From contig REEO01000021.1 in NCBI GenBank assembly GCA_007695035.1, positions 1 through 37,896 on the forward strand: 37,896 nt of DNA, read 5' to 3'. A program made the position numbers and the translations under genes. The notes under the pieces are model-generated. The model was given only the letters and a program-made list of their open reading frames with translations, was not told where the DNA came from and made no database searches. This document shows, in pieces, positions 1-8,496 of this stretch (position 1 is its first letter; the number at the start of each line of letters is the position of its first letter). Source of the stretch: Saprospirales bacterium (GTDB lineage: Bacteria > Bacteroidota > Bacteroidia > Chitinophagales > Saprospiraceae).

Positions 1-30
1 AAATAATTGTTCATATATTCGAGTCCGGGA

Positions 31-591
31 ATGGACAAAAACATTATTGATATGGAGCTACTAAAAATTCCTTACCGGGACCATTTCATGAACTACGGGA
101 GCAACTTTTACCGGATGCACAGAGACTTTCCTGAGCAATTAAATGACGAGGAGCGGTTTTTATTGAGCGAATGGGGGTTGCCGACCCGGGCAGTGCCGTT
201 TTTTTACTTCGATTTGCATTTGTCCGAATTAAGGGCGGTTAAATTGGAGGAAGGTATTTTGGTGCTGGGTTCGGCCTTTGAGATTGCCGGGTTTGATTAC
301 CTGTATTTAGACCGGAATCACGAGGTGATGGTCAAATTGCAGGACGGCACCGATTTGTTTGTAAACTCTTCACTAAGGCAATTGATGAATTCCATTTACG
401 CCTATTCAACCTGGTTGGAGAGTCTGGAGGAGCGGCTGGTCGATGAGGCTGAGATTGATGTTGGTCCCGATGACACCTTTGAGTTGTTTTACAGCATCAG
501 AGAGTGCGATTTGCGGGCGGTATCCAGAGGTGCTGTCTGGCACTACATAGTAAATACGGAAATGAATATTGAGACGATAATGGTTGACTAG
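31..591 (+). CDS. SUKH-4-like immunity-type protein
   Basis: The protein is about 186 aa, soluble, acidic, with no signal peptide or membrane segment. The central part (GLP, then PFFYFD, then a LGSAFE stretch, LYLDRNHEV and FVNSSLRQL near the C-terminal third) has the order and spacing of the SUKH-4 family, whose members are mostly immunity proteins against secreted nuclease or deaminase toxins. No toxin gene is visible, but the window begins just upstream, so a partner could lie outside. An in-frame TAA at 4-6 shows the gene begins inside the window; TTG at 7, ATG at 31 and ATG at 52 are the possible starts and ATG 31 is chosen as the first ATG. The gene is followed directly by a strong terminator. 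Family call is from motif recall, not a search; a stand-alone SUKH protein with another role is possible. Confidence 0.6.
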   Translation: MDKNIIDMELLKIPYRDHFMNYGSNFYRMHRDFPEQLNDEERFLLSEWGLPTRAVPFFYFDLHLSELRAVKLEEGILVLGSAFEIAGFDYLYLDRNHEVMVKLQDGTDLFVNSSLRQLMNSIYAYSTWLESLEERLVDEAEIDVGPDDTFELFYSIRECDLRAVSRGAVWHYIVNTEMNIETIMVD

Positions 592-597
592 AAATGG

Positions 598-626
598 AAA
601 TGGCGGAGTGCAATGCTCCGCCATTT
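598..626. terminator. Bidirectional intrinsic terminator
   Basis: An 11-bp perfect stem (598-608 pairing with 616-626) with a 7-nt loop lies 7 bases after the SUKH-like gene stop. The arms begin with AAA and end with TTT, so a short U-tract is made on both strands. It separates the plus-strand gene from the minus-strand tRNA and can stop both. Confidence 0.8.
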
Positions 627-638
627 CATTTGTTTCAG

Positions 639-722
639 TGCCCAGAACAGGAGTCGAACCTGCACGTCCATTCGGACACTACCCCCTCAAGGTAGCGCGT
701 CTACCAATTCCGCCATCTGGGC
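639..722 (-). tRNA. tRNA-Leu (anticodon GAG)
   Basis: Read on the minus strand, the 84-nt sequence folds as a class II tRNA. The acceptor stem GCCCAGA (722-716) pairs with TCTGGGC (646-640) and A at 639 is the discriminator. The anticodon stem CTACC/GGTAG holds a loop TTGAGGG with anticodon GAG (plus-strand bases 686-688), decoding CUC/CUU leucine. A variable arm GTCC-GAAT-GGAC and a TTCGACT T-loop are present. CCA is not encoded, so it is added after transcription. Confidence 0.96.
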
Positions 723-734
723 CGATAGCGGCTG

Positions 735-742
735 CAAAGATA
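735..742 (-). promoter_or_regulatory. Bacteroidota-type -7 element for tRNA-Leu
   Basis: On the minus strand the bases read TATCTTTG, an exact match to TAnnTTTG, the -7 box used by the primary sigma factor of Bacteroidota. It ends 12 nt before the tRNA 5' end, which suits a very short leader. No convincing -33 TTTG box is seen at the usual 19-nt spacing. Confidence 0.55.
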
Positions 743-1263
743 TGAAAACCCTGGATTTTCTGTCGGGAATGTGGAGAGAAAAATTTAATCCTTACCCTGG
801 GTTCGCCTTTCTAGCTGATTTAGCGAGAGTTATACAGGGGTTTTAAACATATCAGGAAAAAATTGATATGGGATTGCTTTAATATGTTAAATATGTTCGT
901 AACTTAGCATTGTCTTTTCGGGGCATACTGACCATATGCATTCAACCCGGCTAAGACCATAGGGAGTTCTGCTGAACTTTCTTATGTAGTTTTCTTATTT
1001 TGAGACCTTAATCGAAAAAGCCTGGAACTTAAAGAAGTTTTGGGCTTTTCGATTTTCAAGCTCGACCCACTGCATGACTTTTAACTGCTTGTGGGTGCAA
1101 TGAAAATTCTCTCCAAAATATACAGCCCATAAAAATGATACAGGCCTAACCGCATGAAGTGACCGCTCTCACTAAAGCAATCAATAGCTCACCTGACACT
1201 TGTTCAAAACTTTCAACAATCTGTGAAGTTGATTTCAGTGTAATACAGTCCGGTGGAATCTGT
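743..1263. other. Non-coding spacer with one long hairpin
   Basis: No credible gene was found on either strand between the tRNA promoter and the barrel-protein promoter. The only notable structure is the hairpin at 1010-1054, listed separately. Confidence 0.6.
1010..1054. repeat. Long near-perfect hairpin in spacer
   Basis: Outer arms AATCGAAAAAGCC (1010-1022) and GGCTTTTCGATT (1043-1054) pair over 12 bp with one bulged A. Symmetric 3-nt internal loops (TGG and TTG) follow, then a 5-bp inner stem AACTT/AAGTT closed by AAAG. It lies about 350 nt upstream of the barrel gene and 290 nt from the tRNA. It could be a terminator remnant, a repetitive palindrome or a structured RNA element; nothing decides between these. 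Confidence 0.6.
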
Positions 1264-1271
1264 TATCTTTG
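1264..1271 (+). promoter_or_regulatory. Candidate -7 element for beta-barrel gene
   Basis: TATCTTTG matches TAnnTTTG exactly and would give a leader of about 120 nt before ATG 1397. A one-mismatch copy GATCTTTG at 1349-1356 is closer to the gene and is an alternative. No clear -33 box is seen for either. Confidence 0.4.
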
Positions 1272-1396
1272 CAGTTGAAAAGGCAGGTGATTGTATATCA
1301 GGAAAATAGAAGCCATAGTGCAAATAGAGAGGGCTCATTTTTCCGGTTAGATCTTTGTTGTAAGTAATTGTAATTCATTGCAAAAGACATCAAAAA

Positions 1397-2131
1397 ATGA
1401 TGCAGAAGGTGATCAACTACATAGCAGGCGGTTTGTTCTTTGTCGCGGCGCTTCTTTTTATGGGTGTTCCGGAAAGTTCGGCCCAATACAGCCATCAGGG
1501 TACACAAGGTACCATATATGCAGTCAAGGGTGGTTTGACGATGGGAAATCAGCGATGGAGTCAGGTCAATCGCAGGCCTTTAATGAAGTATCATATCGCT
1601 GGAATGATAGAATCGTGGGATGATGAAAACTCTAATGCCGTTTTTGCGCAGTTGGGTTATCATCTCAGGGGCAGCGCCATCCGATTCAATCGCAGGATAA
1701 GCCAAACGACCGGTCAGGAATTGCCCGGCAGGACGGACGAATTCCGTTTCCACAATATCTCCCTGGTATTGGGTGCCAAGCAAAAGTTCGAGATGTTTAC
1801 CGACAGCAGGTTGTACTACCTGGTGGGCGTCCGCGCGGACTACAACTTAAAAGCGGACTTCGACAGATCGACTTTTGAAAATGTGAAGGAGGGTGTGAAT
1901 AGAATCACTGCCGGTGTCACAGTGGGCGGAGGCCTAGAAGTGCCCTTTGGCCGTAGAGCTGGAGGTTTCGTAGAACTCACTGTCTCTCCCGATTTCACCA
2001 ACCAGATATTCATCCCTCCACATCGCAACTGGCGCGACCCCAACCGCATGAACCCGGAACAAAAGGTCATTAATGTCAGCATCGAACTGTCCTTTGGCCT
2101 TCGCTTTATGCGCGAGGTTATTTATTATTGA
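1397..2131 (+). CDS. Outer-membrane beta-barrel protein
   Basis: A 244-aa exported protein. The N-terminus has a signal peptide (basic MMQK start, hydrophobic stretch to about residue 25, cleavage after SSAQ). The mature part lacks long hydrophobic helices and shows alternating-residue strands with Gly and aromatic residues, for example an LGAKQKFEMF stretch, a YLVGVRADYN stretch and a final strand NVSIELSFGLRFM close to the C-terminus, as expected for a small outer-membrane barrel of the OMP_b-brl/PorT-like type. Its partner or cargo cannot be inferred. ATG 1397 and ATG 1400 are adjacent. The gene stands alone, transcribed towards the convergent 2806 gene across a repeat-rich spacer. Confidence 0.7.
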   Translation: MMQKVINYIAGGLFFVAALLFMGVPESSAQYSHQGTQGTIYAVKGGLTMGNQRWSQVNRRPLMKYHIAGMIESWDDENSNAVFAQLGYHLRGSAIRFNRRISQTTGQELPGRTDEFRFHNISLVLGAKQKFEMFTDSRLYYLVGVRADYNLKADFDRSTFENVKEGVNRITAGVTVGGGLEVPFGRRAGGFVELTVSPDFTNQIFIPPHRNWRDPNRMNPEQKVINVSIELSFGLRFMREVIYY

Positions 2132-2305
2132 CAATGGATGGTTGCGTTTGGCTAGAATTCTAGAACTTCAGCAGGGATGAGGATTCAGTGGTATTTCTTT
2201 GGCTCGGATATAAGTTTCACGCAAAGGATTCAATGGACAGTTGACCCATCACAGCGTTGTGGGGCTAGGACCTAGCGGATAGGATTTGAACAAATTCCTA
2301 TGTAG

Positions 2306-2325
2306 GGACGTAATGCCTTGCGTCC
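2306..2325. repeat. Hairpin of the GGACG/CGTCC type
   Basis: GGACGTAA pairs with TTGCGTCC around a TGCC loop (8 bp including one G-T pair). It resembles short intergenic palindromes that are common in Bacteroidota genomes; it may act as a transcript end for the upstream barrel gene but lacks a T-tract. Confidence 0.5.
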
Positions 2326-2381
2326 TCTATATGGTTTTAATTTTTCATTAGGTGCATTGTTGTAAATTGGATAGTATTTCA

Positions 2382-2399
2382 CCCCTAAAGCTTTTGGGG
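2382..2399. repeat. CCCC-TAAAGCTTTT-GGGG palindrome
   Basis: An 18-nt palindrome with one central-arm mismatch (T-T). Its core, CCCC-AAAGC, recurs in the larger hairpin at 24072-24123 in the other convergent spacer, which suggests a shared repeat family. Confidence 0.55.
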
Positions 2400-2696
2400 C
2401 TGAGGTGCGCGTTTGGGTTTGGTGAGGCAATTAGTAAATTGCATGTTTGGAATGCGTTTTCGGGTGATAATTCCGGGGTCCTGGGTTTAGAGATTCCGGA
2501 AAAGCCACCTGTGTGCTTTGCTTAGAATCCTATGCATGAATAGAATCTCTTTAATTTTTTAATTGACGGAAATTTAATGAATCACTGAATACAGCCTCCT
2601 TGTCCTGCACGTGCAACCTTCTACCCAAAAAGCCCAGGTCGAAAAAAAACCGCCAGATTGCCACCGAAACAGTATGCGCCGGGCAAAAATCCTCAG

Positions 2697-2744
2697 AAAT
2701 CAACAAACCCTACGATTGGATATCCTGTCAGCTACATTGAGGTC
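2697..2744. repeat. 48-nt dispersed repeat, copy A
   Basis: This block aligns without gaps to 24171-24218 with 42 of 48 identical positions, including an exact 14-nt tail ending in TTGAGGTC. Both copies lie in spacers between converging genes, some 60-90 nt before the 3' end of the minus-strand gene. A 13-nt core (AGCTACATTGAGG) also occurs at 34855-34867. Confidence 0.75.
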
Positions 2745-2756
2745 TTGCCCAAAAAA

Positions 2757-2777
2757 ACTCAAAACTCAAAACTAACC
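2757..2777. repeat. Heptamer tandem repeat (ACTCAAA)
   Basis: Two perfect ACTCAAA units followed by a degenerate third. It lies just after the 48-nt dispersed repeat. A different heptamer repeat is found in the matching spacer at 23965-23985. Confidence 0.5.
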
Positions 2778-2805
2778 ATTGGGCCATCAACCAATAACCA
2801 ACGAC

Positions 2806-3837
2806 TCAATTGGCCGGCTTACTCAACCGGATAAACTCCTGAACTGTGGTTTTAAAACTGCTCAGATGGGGATTGTCAAACTCGATTTGAGTGGTGGATT
2901 GCGCTTCTTTCACCCATCCGCTCTCGGGATCAAAAAGAGTGAGGCTGTTGGTTTTGAAGGTGGCTGTGGTTGTTGCATTTTCTTCGGGACTGTCTCCATC
3001 GAGGGTGTCCGTCTGATTCAATCCCTGCATTTGGTCCACATAGCTGGCAAAATCCGCCAGATCGGATTCGGTTTGTTCGTGTAGGAGGTACTTGCCCTCT
3101 GCTGTTTTTTCAAGGTGGAATTTTGTAGTGTAGGGGTCCGTCATGTTCAGTTCAATCGGATTTTGCCTGGTTCCGGAGACAATAATCGTACTGTCTGTGA
3201 TGAAATTGTGGCGGAGAGGCAGTAGTAAGAAGCGGAATTTCTCATCAAAATACTCGCCAATTCCTCCTATGGTTTGAAATGCGGGTCCAGTGCTGGCCGT
3301 AATGAGTGGAAAAAGGTAGGCCAACTCATTTTCAGCGGGAATTTGACGGAGAATTTCCTCCCGGCTTTTTCGCATTTTCAAAATGACCTCTTCTCCATTT
3401 TGCGGTCTGATCTCACTTTTGAACCTACTGATGGACAATGTCACCTCAATGTGCTCATCACGCAGTGACCATTCCGGGGTTTTACCCAAGTGGTCCGCAA
3501 TGTCTTGAATGAAGGGGTTGAGCAGGGTGGCGCGGATGAGGTAGCCATCTGGGCGGTCTTTGATGACTTCGATGGTGATTTCCCGCTTTGAAAAATGGGT
3601 GGTTTTTTCGCCCTCTTCCTCTGTCTCTTCGGTTGCTGTTTCAAAATGGATGATGCGCACATCTCCCACCTGCCATTCAAAATCGAAATTCACCTCCCGG
3701 GGGTTTTGAGCTGAAAGAGAATGGGCAATTGAACAGAGAAGTAGGAGAACCAATAGCCCGGCGCGGTATTGTCCAATGGACCGGATCCGCGTTTCACTGT
3801 AGCAACAGCGCTTTATTCCACGTGAATAGGGGATCAT
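2806..3837 (-). CDS. Exported protein of unknown function, coupled to lnt
   Basis: A 343-aa protein that I cannot assign to a family. The N-terminus has a basic stretch to about residue 26, a hydrophobic core LLVLLLLCSIA and a likely signal peptidase site after SLSAQ (about residue 44), so the mature part is periplasmic or secreted. The mature part begins with strand-like segments around a WQVGDVR motif, has an acidic EETEEEGE patch and a second acidic patch near residue 280, and no further membrane helix. The start codon overlaps the lnt stop (ATGA, 3834-3837), so translation is probably coupled and the gene belongs to a metG-lnt unit. The N-terminal extension before the hydrophobic core is long; a TTG start nearer the core is possible, but the overlap favours 3837. 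Confidence 0.75.
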   Translation of the reverse strand: MIPYSRGIKRCCYSETRIRSIGQYRAGLLVLLLLCSIAHSLSAQNPREVNFDFEWQVGDVRIIHFETATEETEEEGEKTTHFSKREITIEVIKDRPDGYLIRATLLNPFIQDIADHLGKTPEWSLRDEHIEVTLSISRFKSEIRPQNGEEVILKMRKSREEILRQIPAENELAYLFPLITASTGPAFQTIGGIGEYFDEKFRFLLLPLRHNFITDSTIIVSGTRQNPIELNMTDPYTTKFHLEKTAEGKYLLHEQTESDLADFASYVDQMQGLNQTDTLDGDSPEENATTTATFKTNSLTLFDPESGWVKEAQSTTQIEFDNPHLSSFKTTVQEFIRLSKPAN

Positions 3838-5627
3838 CGGGGTTTCGTTTTTCGCCTGATAGTTTCAACAGGGATGAGCAGGAAAAAACCGATGCTCAAC
3901 AAAAGGGCAATTCGGCTGAGGTAGTCGCCAGTGCGCGAGTAAAAAGTACGGTGATTGTTGAGTTCGAGATGATCGATCACCACAGCCGTCTCTTCGTAAG
4001 CAGTGGGTTTTCTGATTCGCCCTTTGGTATCAATAAATCCACTGATACCAGTATTTGCTGAGCGGGCGATCTCTTTTCTGAATTCTATGGCTCGCAAGGC
4101 TCCGATATAGAGGTGTTGAATATGCCCAGGGGTGTCGTCCCACCAGCCGTCGTTGGTCATAATCACAATAGCTCTGGCCCCGGCATCAAAATAGCCTATA
4201 TGGAATTCGCCGAACACACTTTCGTAACAAATCACAGGTGCCAGACCGTATTTTTCGGTTAAAAAGGCACTTCGATCGGCTTGTGTGCGCAGTCCGCTGG
4301 TGCTGCCTCCGAGCATATTTACAATGGGTTCAAGGAAAAAGAGTAGCCGACGGAAGGGAAAAATTTCAGCCCCGGGCACCAGTTTAGATTTGTAGTAGAT
4401 ATCCATCAGTCCGTCTTTATTTATTACTGCCGCACTGTTGTGGGATTCCCAAAAAATGGTGTCTCCCGGAGCCCGTATGTGCTCTCTTAAAAATGCGGGA
4501 TCTGCTTCTTCAGCGGATGGAAAAATGTAATTGGAACTGAGCCCGGCAATGAGATAGGCATCCGGCCACTCACTCATGGTGGTTGCCAGAGCGGCCAGAC
4601 TTTGATCGGAAAGTCCCTCGTGCAGTCTCACCCGCACACTGGTTTCTGGGAGTACTACGATTTCAGCTCCGTCTTCAAGGGATTGGCGGACCAGTCCCAG
4701 TATGCGGTCCATTTGCTGACTGTAGGGGATATCAAATTTCTCGTAATGGGGTTCGAAATTGGGTTGTATCACCGCTGTTTTGACCGTATCTTCAGCTTCA
4801 GGCCCGGGTTGCGCATAAAGGTAGAGCGAAAATACGGCAGGGATCAACAACCAGGGTAAAAACCTGAACATTAGTAATTTCCTGTAAGAGTCATGGTAAC
4901 CCTGCATCCCTCGCTTGATGGCTTTGTACAACCACCAGTTAGCCCCTAGTATCCATATACTTCCGCCGGCTGTTCCCGTGTATTCGTACCACTGGGCCAA
5001 AATGGGCAGGCCGGAAAGGGCATTGCCCAGGGTGAGCCAGGGCCATGTCAACTCCCAGCGATGGTGCAAAAACTCAAAACTCAGCCAAAAGGCAAGCAGT
5101 ATGATCCCTGCTTTAAAGAGTCCCACACGGTTTCTGACCAGCAGAAAAAGCACCCACGGCACCAGCATCAACAGACTGTTGACAACTATCGCAAAAACCC
5201 CGGCGATGAGCGCTGTATTGGCCACCCAGAAAGTAGCCGTGATGTTCCAGATCATAAATGTGTGAAAAGCCACCGCTGCCCTTGGACCAAATCGGTTGGT
5301 CAGTTTTAAGTCCGGGTCGGAAAGAAGTAGAATGGGCACGAAACCGGCCATGGCCAATACGGGAAGGAAGGTGGGCGGAAAACTAAATGCCAGCAGCAAT
5401 CCTCCGAAAATCGGCCACCAAAAGTACCTCGCACCGAGTTGATTTTTAAAGGGATTGGGGAAAAGTACCACTGCAATGGCTAACCATATGGACATAAAAC
5501 AGAGCAGTGGGCGGTACCCCCAAAGTAAATCGTTGTTGAAGCGCAATTCCATGAACCAGGCCGCTGCAAGGCCGGTGACCAGCAGTGCTGCAAAAACTAT
5601 CCATCGCATGGTGGCGGCTCCTTTCAT
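3834..5627 (-). CDS. lnt: Apolipoprotein N-acyltransferase
   Basis: Lnt transfers the third acyl chain from a phospholipid to the N-terminal cysteine of lipoproteins in the inner membrane. The 597-aa protein has the family layout: an N-terminal region of about seven to eight hydrophobic helices (to about residue 272), a periplasmic nitrilase-fold domain (about 280-560) and a C-terminal helix. The catalytic triad is visible: Glu328 in VVLPETS, Lys413 in YYKSKLVPG and Cys467 in VICYES. At 597 aa it is longer than the roughly 510 aa of E. coli Lnt. ATG 5609 is a second possible start. It lies 84 bp after metG on the same strand and overlaps the downstream exported-protein gene by 4 nt. Confidence 0.95.
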   Translation of the reverse strand: MKGAATMRWIVFAALLVTGLAAAWFMELRFNNDLLWGYRPLLCFMSIWLAIAVVLFPNPFKNQLGARYFWWPIFGGLLLAFSFPPTFLPVLAMAGFVPILLLSDPDLKLTNRFGPRAAVAFHTFMIWNITATFWVANTALIAGVFAIVVNSLLMLVPWVLFLLVRNRVGLFKAGIILLAFWLSFEFLHHRWELTWPWLTLGNALSGLPILAQWYEYTGTAGGSIWILGANWWLYKAIKRGMQGYHDSYRKLLMFRFLPWLLIPAVFSLYLYAQPGPEAEDTVKTAVIQPNFEPHYEKFDIPYSQQMDRILGLVRQSLEDGAEIVVLPETSVRVRLHEGLSDQSLAALATTMSEWPDAYLIAGLSSNYIFPSAEEADPAFLREHIRAPGDTIFWESHNSAAVINKDGLMDIYYKSKLVPGAEIFPFRRLLFFLEPIVNMLGGSTSGLRTQADRSAFLTEKYGLAPVICYESVFGEFHIGYFDAGARAIVIMTNDGWWDDTPGHIQHLYIGALRAIEFRKEIARSANTGISGFIDTKGRIRKPTAYEETAVVIDHLELNNHRTFYSRTGDYLSRIALLLSIGFFLLIPVETIRRKTKPR

Positions 5628-5711
5628 GATTGCACTTTTTTCAACTAAAACTCAGGAAGTGATAACTCTTTTACCCCTGTAATTGACGGAGTAAATACTA
5701 ATCCCGGGCTT

Positions 5712-7877
5712 TTATCTCACCGCAAAGCCATTTTCAAAGTCCTTAGGTGGAGCGACAAACTCCAGTCTTCCATTGTCGTCTTCTGCCATCAGAATCATCC
5801 CTCTGGATTCCACCCCTCTTAGTTTTTTCGGAGCGAGGTTGGCGACCACGGTCACTTTTTGGCCCACTATTTTTTCCGGTTCGTGCAACTGCGCAATGCC
5901 CGAGACGATGGTTCTCTTTTCAAAACCCAGGTCCACTTCCAGTTTGAGCAATTTATCCGTTTTAGGTACTTTTTCAGCAGCTACAATGGTGCCGGTGCGG
6001 AGATCGAGTTTGACAAAAGAATCAAAATCGATATTCTCCTTTAATTTGGGGTGTTCCTGCTCTTTTTTCTCTTGTTTTTCTTCTCCGGCATTTTGTAGCA
6101 GTTCCAGTTCCCGTTCAATTTTTTCATCCGGTATTTTGGTAAAAAGGTGCTCTGCCTTTCCTATTTGATGGCCGGATTTCAGCAGTAGTTCGCCCTCGCT
6201 GAGTTGATCCAGAGCCGTGAGAAAATCGCCCTCTTCCTGCAGCGGGGACAAGTTGAGCATTTTCCGGATTTTGGACGAGCCAAATGGCATAAAGGGGTGC
6301 ATGGCGATAGAAAGCGCACAGACCACTTGCAGTCCCACGTTCATAATTACCTTTACGGTCTCCGGGTCTTCTTTCTGGAGCTTCCAGGGCTGATGGTTTT
6401 GCAGGAACTGGTTGCCGTATGCGGATAACTCCATGAATTTCTTCAGGGCGTTGCGCAGCTCATAACTTCGCAGAGACTCGCAGAGGGAATCCAGTCTGTC
6501 GAACAGGTCCATGATTTCCACCTCGTGATAGCTGGGCATGCCGAGTTCGTCGTTACCTTCCAGCAGGGTATTCTCATCAAAATCCGGCACTACGCCGTCG
6601 TAGTATTTATTGGTCAGCACAATAACGCGGTTGACAAAATTAGCCAGGTTGTTGACCAGCTCGTTGTTGTGTGCATCCTGAAAGCCCTTCCAGGTAAATT
6701 CGCTGTCCCTTTGCTCGGGCATGTTTTTGATACAGTAATACCTGAGGGAATCCTCCATGCCATCCCAGCGCTCCAGATAATCCTTCATCCAAACCGCCCA
6801 GTTACGGGAAGTGGATATCTTTCTTCCCTCCAGGTTCATAAATTGATTGGCCGGGACATTGTGGGGCAGCACATACCCGCCGTGGAGCTTCAATATGGCC
6901 GGAAATATCAGGCAGTGAAAAACGATGTTGTCCTTTCCGATGAAGTGGATAAGGCAGGATTTTTCGTCCATCCAGTACTTTTTCCAATCGTCGGGATCGG
7001 CCTCAGCCTCATTTTTGGCGCGGTCTATGGCCCACTGCCTGGTGGCGGAAATATAACCGATGGGAGCGTCCAGCCAGACGTATAGTTTTTTGCCTTCAGA
7101 ACCGGGGATTTCGGCCGGCACATCCACGCCCCAGTCGAGGTCGCGGGTCATGGCCCGGGGTTCTAGCCCTCCGTCAATCCAGGATTTACACTGGCCCAAT
7201 ACGTGGTTTTTCCACAGGCTCGGGTCGTGGTGTTCTTTTCCGTTTAATTTCCCCTCCCCAATATAGGCCCTTAGCCAGTCTTCGTATTTGTCGAGCGGCA
7301 GGTACCAGTGGCGCGTCTTCTTGAGAACAGGCGTGGAATCTGTGAGGGTGGAAACCGGATTTATAAGGTCAGTGGGGCTGAGAGTAGCTCCGCAGTTTTC
7401 GCACTGATCGCCATAAGCCTCGTCAAAACCGCATTTTGGGCACTCTCCTTTGATGTATCGGTCCGCTAGAAACTGACCTGCTTTGCTGTCGTAGTACTGC
7501 TCGCTCTCCCGCTCCGTAAGCTCTCCTTTTTCGTAGAGTGTTTTAAAAAAGTCGGCAGAGGTGCGGTGGTGCAACTCTGAGGATGTGCGGTGATAAATAT
7601 CGAAGGACATTCCGATTTTTTCAAAAGTTTCGGCAAACTGGCTGTGGTATTTGTCCACAATCTCCCGGGGGTTTATTCCCTCCTTGCGGGCTTTGAGTGT
7701 GATGGCGGCACCGTGTTCATCTGAGCCGCAGACAAAGAGCACATCTTTCCCCATTAGTCTCAAAAAGCGTACATAGACATCGGCAGGAAGATAGGCTCCC
7801 GCCAAATGCCCCACATGCAAAGGCCCATTGGCGTAGGGCAGGGCTGAGGTTACGAGATATCGTTCCGGAATGTGCAT
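5712..7877 (-). CDS. metG: Methionyl-tRNA synthetase
   Basis: Charges tRNA-Met with methionine in the cytoplasm. The 721-aa protein contains the class I HIGH-type signature HVGH at 21-24, a zinc knuckle with Cys146, Cys149, Cys159 and Cys162, and the second signature as KISTS at 353-357 in place of KMSKS. An anticodon-binding helical domain follows, then a lysine/glutamate-rich linker (about 590-612) and a C-terminal EMAP/Arc1p-type tRNA-binding OB domain (about 615-721) with DLRTGTI and SRGMILMA motifs, which normally promotes dimerisation and tRNA binding. Full length. It is the first gene of the minus-strand unit with lnt downstream. Confidence 0.97.
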   Translation of the reverse strand: MHIPERYLVTSALPYANGPLHVGHLAGAYLPADVYVRFLRLMGKDVLFVCGSDEHGAAITLKARKEGINPREIVDKYHSQFAETFEKIGMSFDIYHRTSSELHHRTSADFFKTLYEKGELTERESEQYYDSKAGQFLADRYIKGECPKCGFDEAYGDQCENCGATLSPTDLINPVSTLTDSTPVLKKTRHWYLPLDKYEDWLRAYIGEGKLNGKEHHDPSLWKNHVLGQCKSWIDGGLEPRAMTRDLDWGVDVPAEIPGSEGKKLYVWLDAPIGYISATRQWAIDRAKNEAEADPDDWKKYWMDEKSCLIHFIGKDNIVFHCLIFPAILKLHGGYVLPHNVPANQFMNLEGRKISTSRNWAVWMKDYLERWDGMEDSLRYYCIKNMPEQRDSEFTWKGFQDAHNNELVNNLANFVNRVIVLTNKYYDGVVPDFDENTLLEGNDELGMPSYHEVEIMDLFDRLDSLCESLRSYELRNALKKFMELSAYGNQFLQNHQPWKLQKEDPETVKVIMNVGLQVVCALSIAMHPFMPFGSSKIRKMLNLSPLQEEGDFLTALDQLSEGELLLKSGHQIGKAEHLFTKIPDEKIERELELLQNAGEEKQEKKEQEHPKLKENIDFDSFVKLDLRTGTIVAAEKVPKTDKLLKLEVDLGFEKRTIVSGIAQLHEPEKIVGQKVTVVANLAPKKLRGVESRGMILMAEDDNGRLEFVAPPKDFENGFAVR

Positions 7878-7910
7878 TGGACGTATCGATTATTTTGCTG
7901 AAAACTGGTG

Positions 7911-7918
7911 CGAAGATA
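7911..7918 (-). promoter_or_regulatory. Candidate -7 element for metG
   Basis: On the minus strand this reads TATCTTCG, one mismatch from TAnnTTTG, 33 nt ahead of the metG start codon. No -33 box is evident. Confidence 0.35.
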
Positions 7919-8496
7919 AAACTTGCAAGCTAAACGAAGTACCTAATCCGACATGTTTAAATTTTTTCAAACCGATTGGACAGATTGCAGGAGGAGGTTT
8001 TGGATCGTCCGTGATTTCTGGCTGGCTCCCCGGTTGGTTGCCTTCCGTTTTGAAATTGATTTGGACATCAATCGCTTTATTGCTTAAACTTTTTTCCATC
8101 GGTAAAGCCTTTCCAAAATGACTGCTCTAAGGGTCAGAAACAATTTGTCCCGTGAGCAATGGGCACCAAACCAAAACGCCATAAACTCTAACGTCTTCAA
8201 GAAAATGCTCCAGATGATGCTCCATTCTCCCACCGCAGAATTAGGGCAGCTTGATTAGATTGAATTCTTTTCCTGTTGTGGTTCTGAGTTTTTCGAGGGA
8301 AAATTTGTTGGCCAATAGCTGGAAGCCTGTATGTGTAGCAAAATGGGGGGGGTACACATTTACGGGGTTATTCTGTGTGAAATACCTACTATTTACAGCC
8401 TTATTTGTGTAGATTTTTTTGCTTAAATACGACCCTATTATAAAGTCATCGTTTGTTCAACTCATTCCTCCGGGTTTGTCAGAGTTTCTAATTATG
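7919..8496. other. Non-coding spacer
   Basis: Short reading frames on both strands here show no recognisable motif. A G-run of eight (8346-8353) precedes an AT-rich stretch. Nothing else supportable is seen before the pseudogene fragment. Confidence 0.5.

Larger units (their letters stand above)
2135..2805. other. Repeat-rich convergent spacer
   Basis: About 670 bp without a gene between two converging genes. It holds a hairpin at 2306-2325, a CCCC/GGGG palindrome at 2382-2399, a 48-nt block shared with the spacer at 23915-24305, and heptamer tandem repeats. A 16-nt hairpin GCAATT-AGTA-AATTGC at 2427-2442 is also present. Confidence 0.7.

Noticed and set aside
6807-6821. KISTS in place of KMSKS in MetG
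   Set aside because: I considered it an active-site anomaly, but this form is, as far as I recall, common in MetG of this phylum and the rest of the enzyme is intact.
6525-7085. 186-aa open frame on the plus strand
   Set aside because: It lies fully inside metG on the opposite strand and has no recognisable motif.
7870-8121. 83-aa plus and 69-aa minus frames upstream of metG
   Set aside because: They overlap each other, carry no motif and start within metG or its promoter region.
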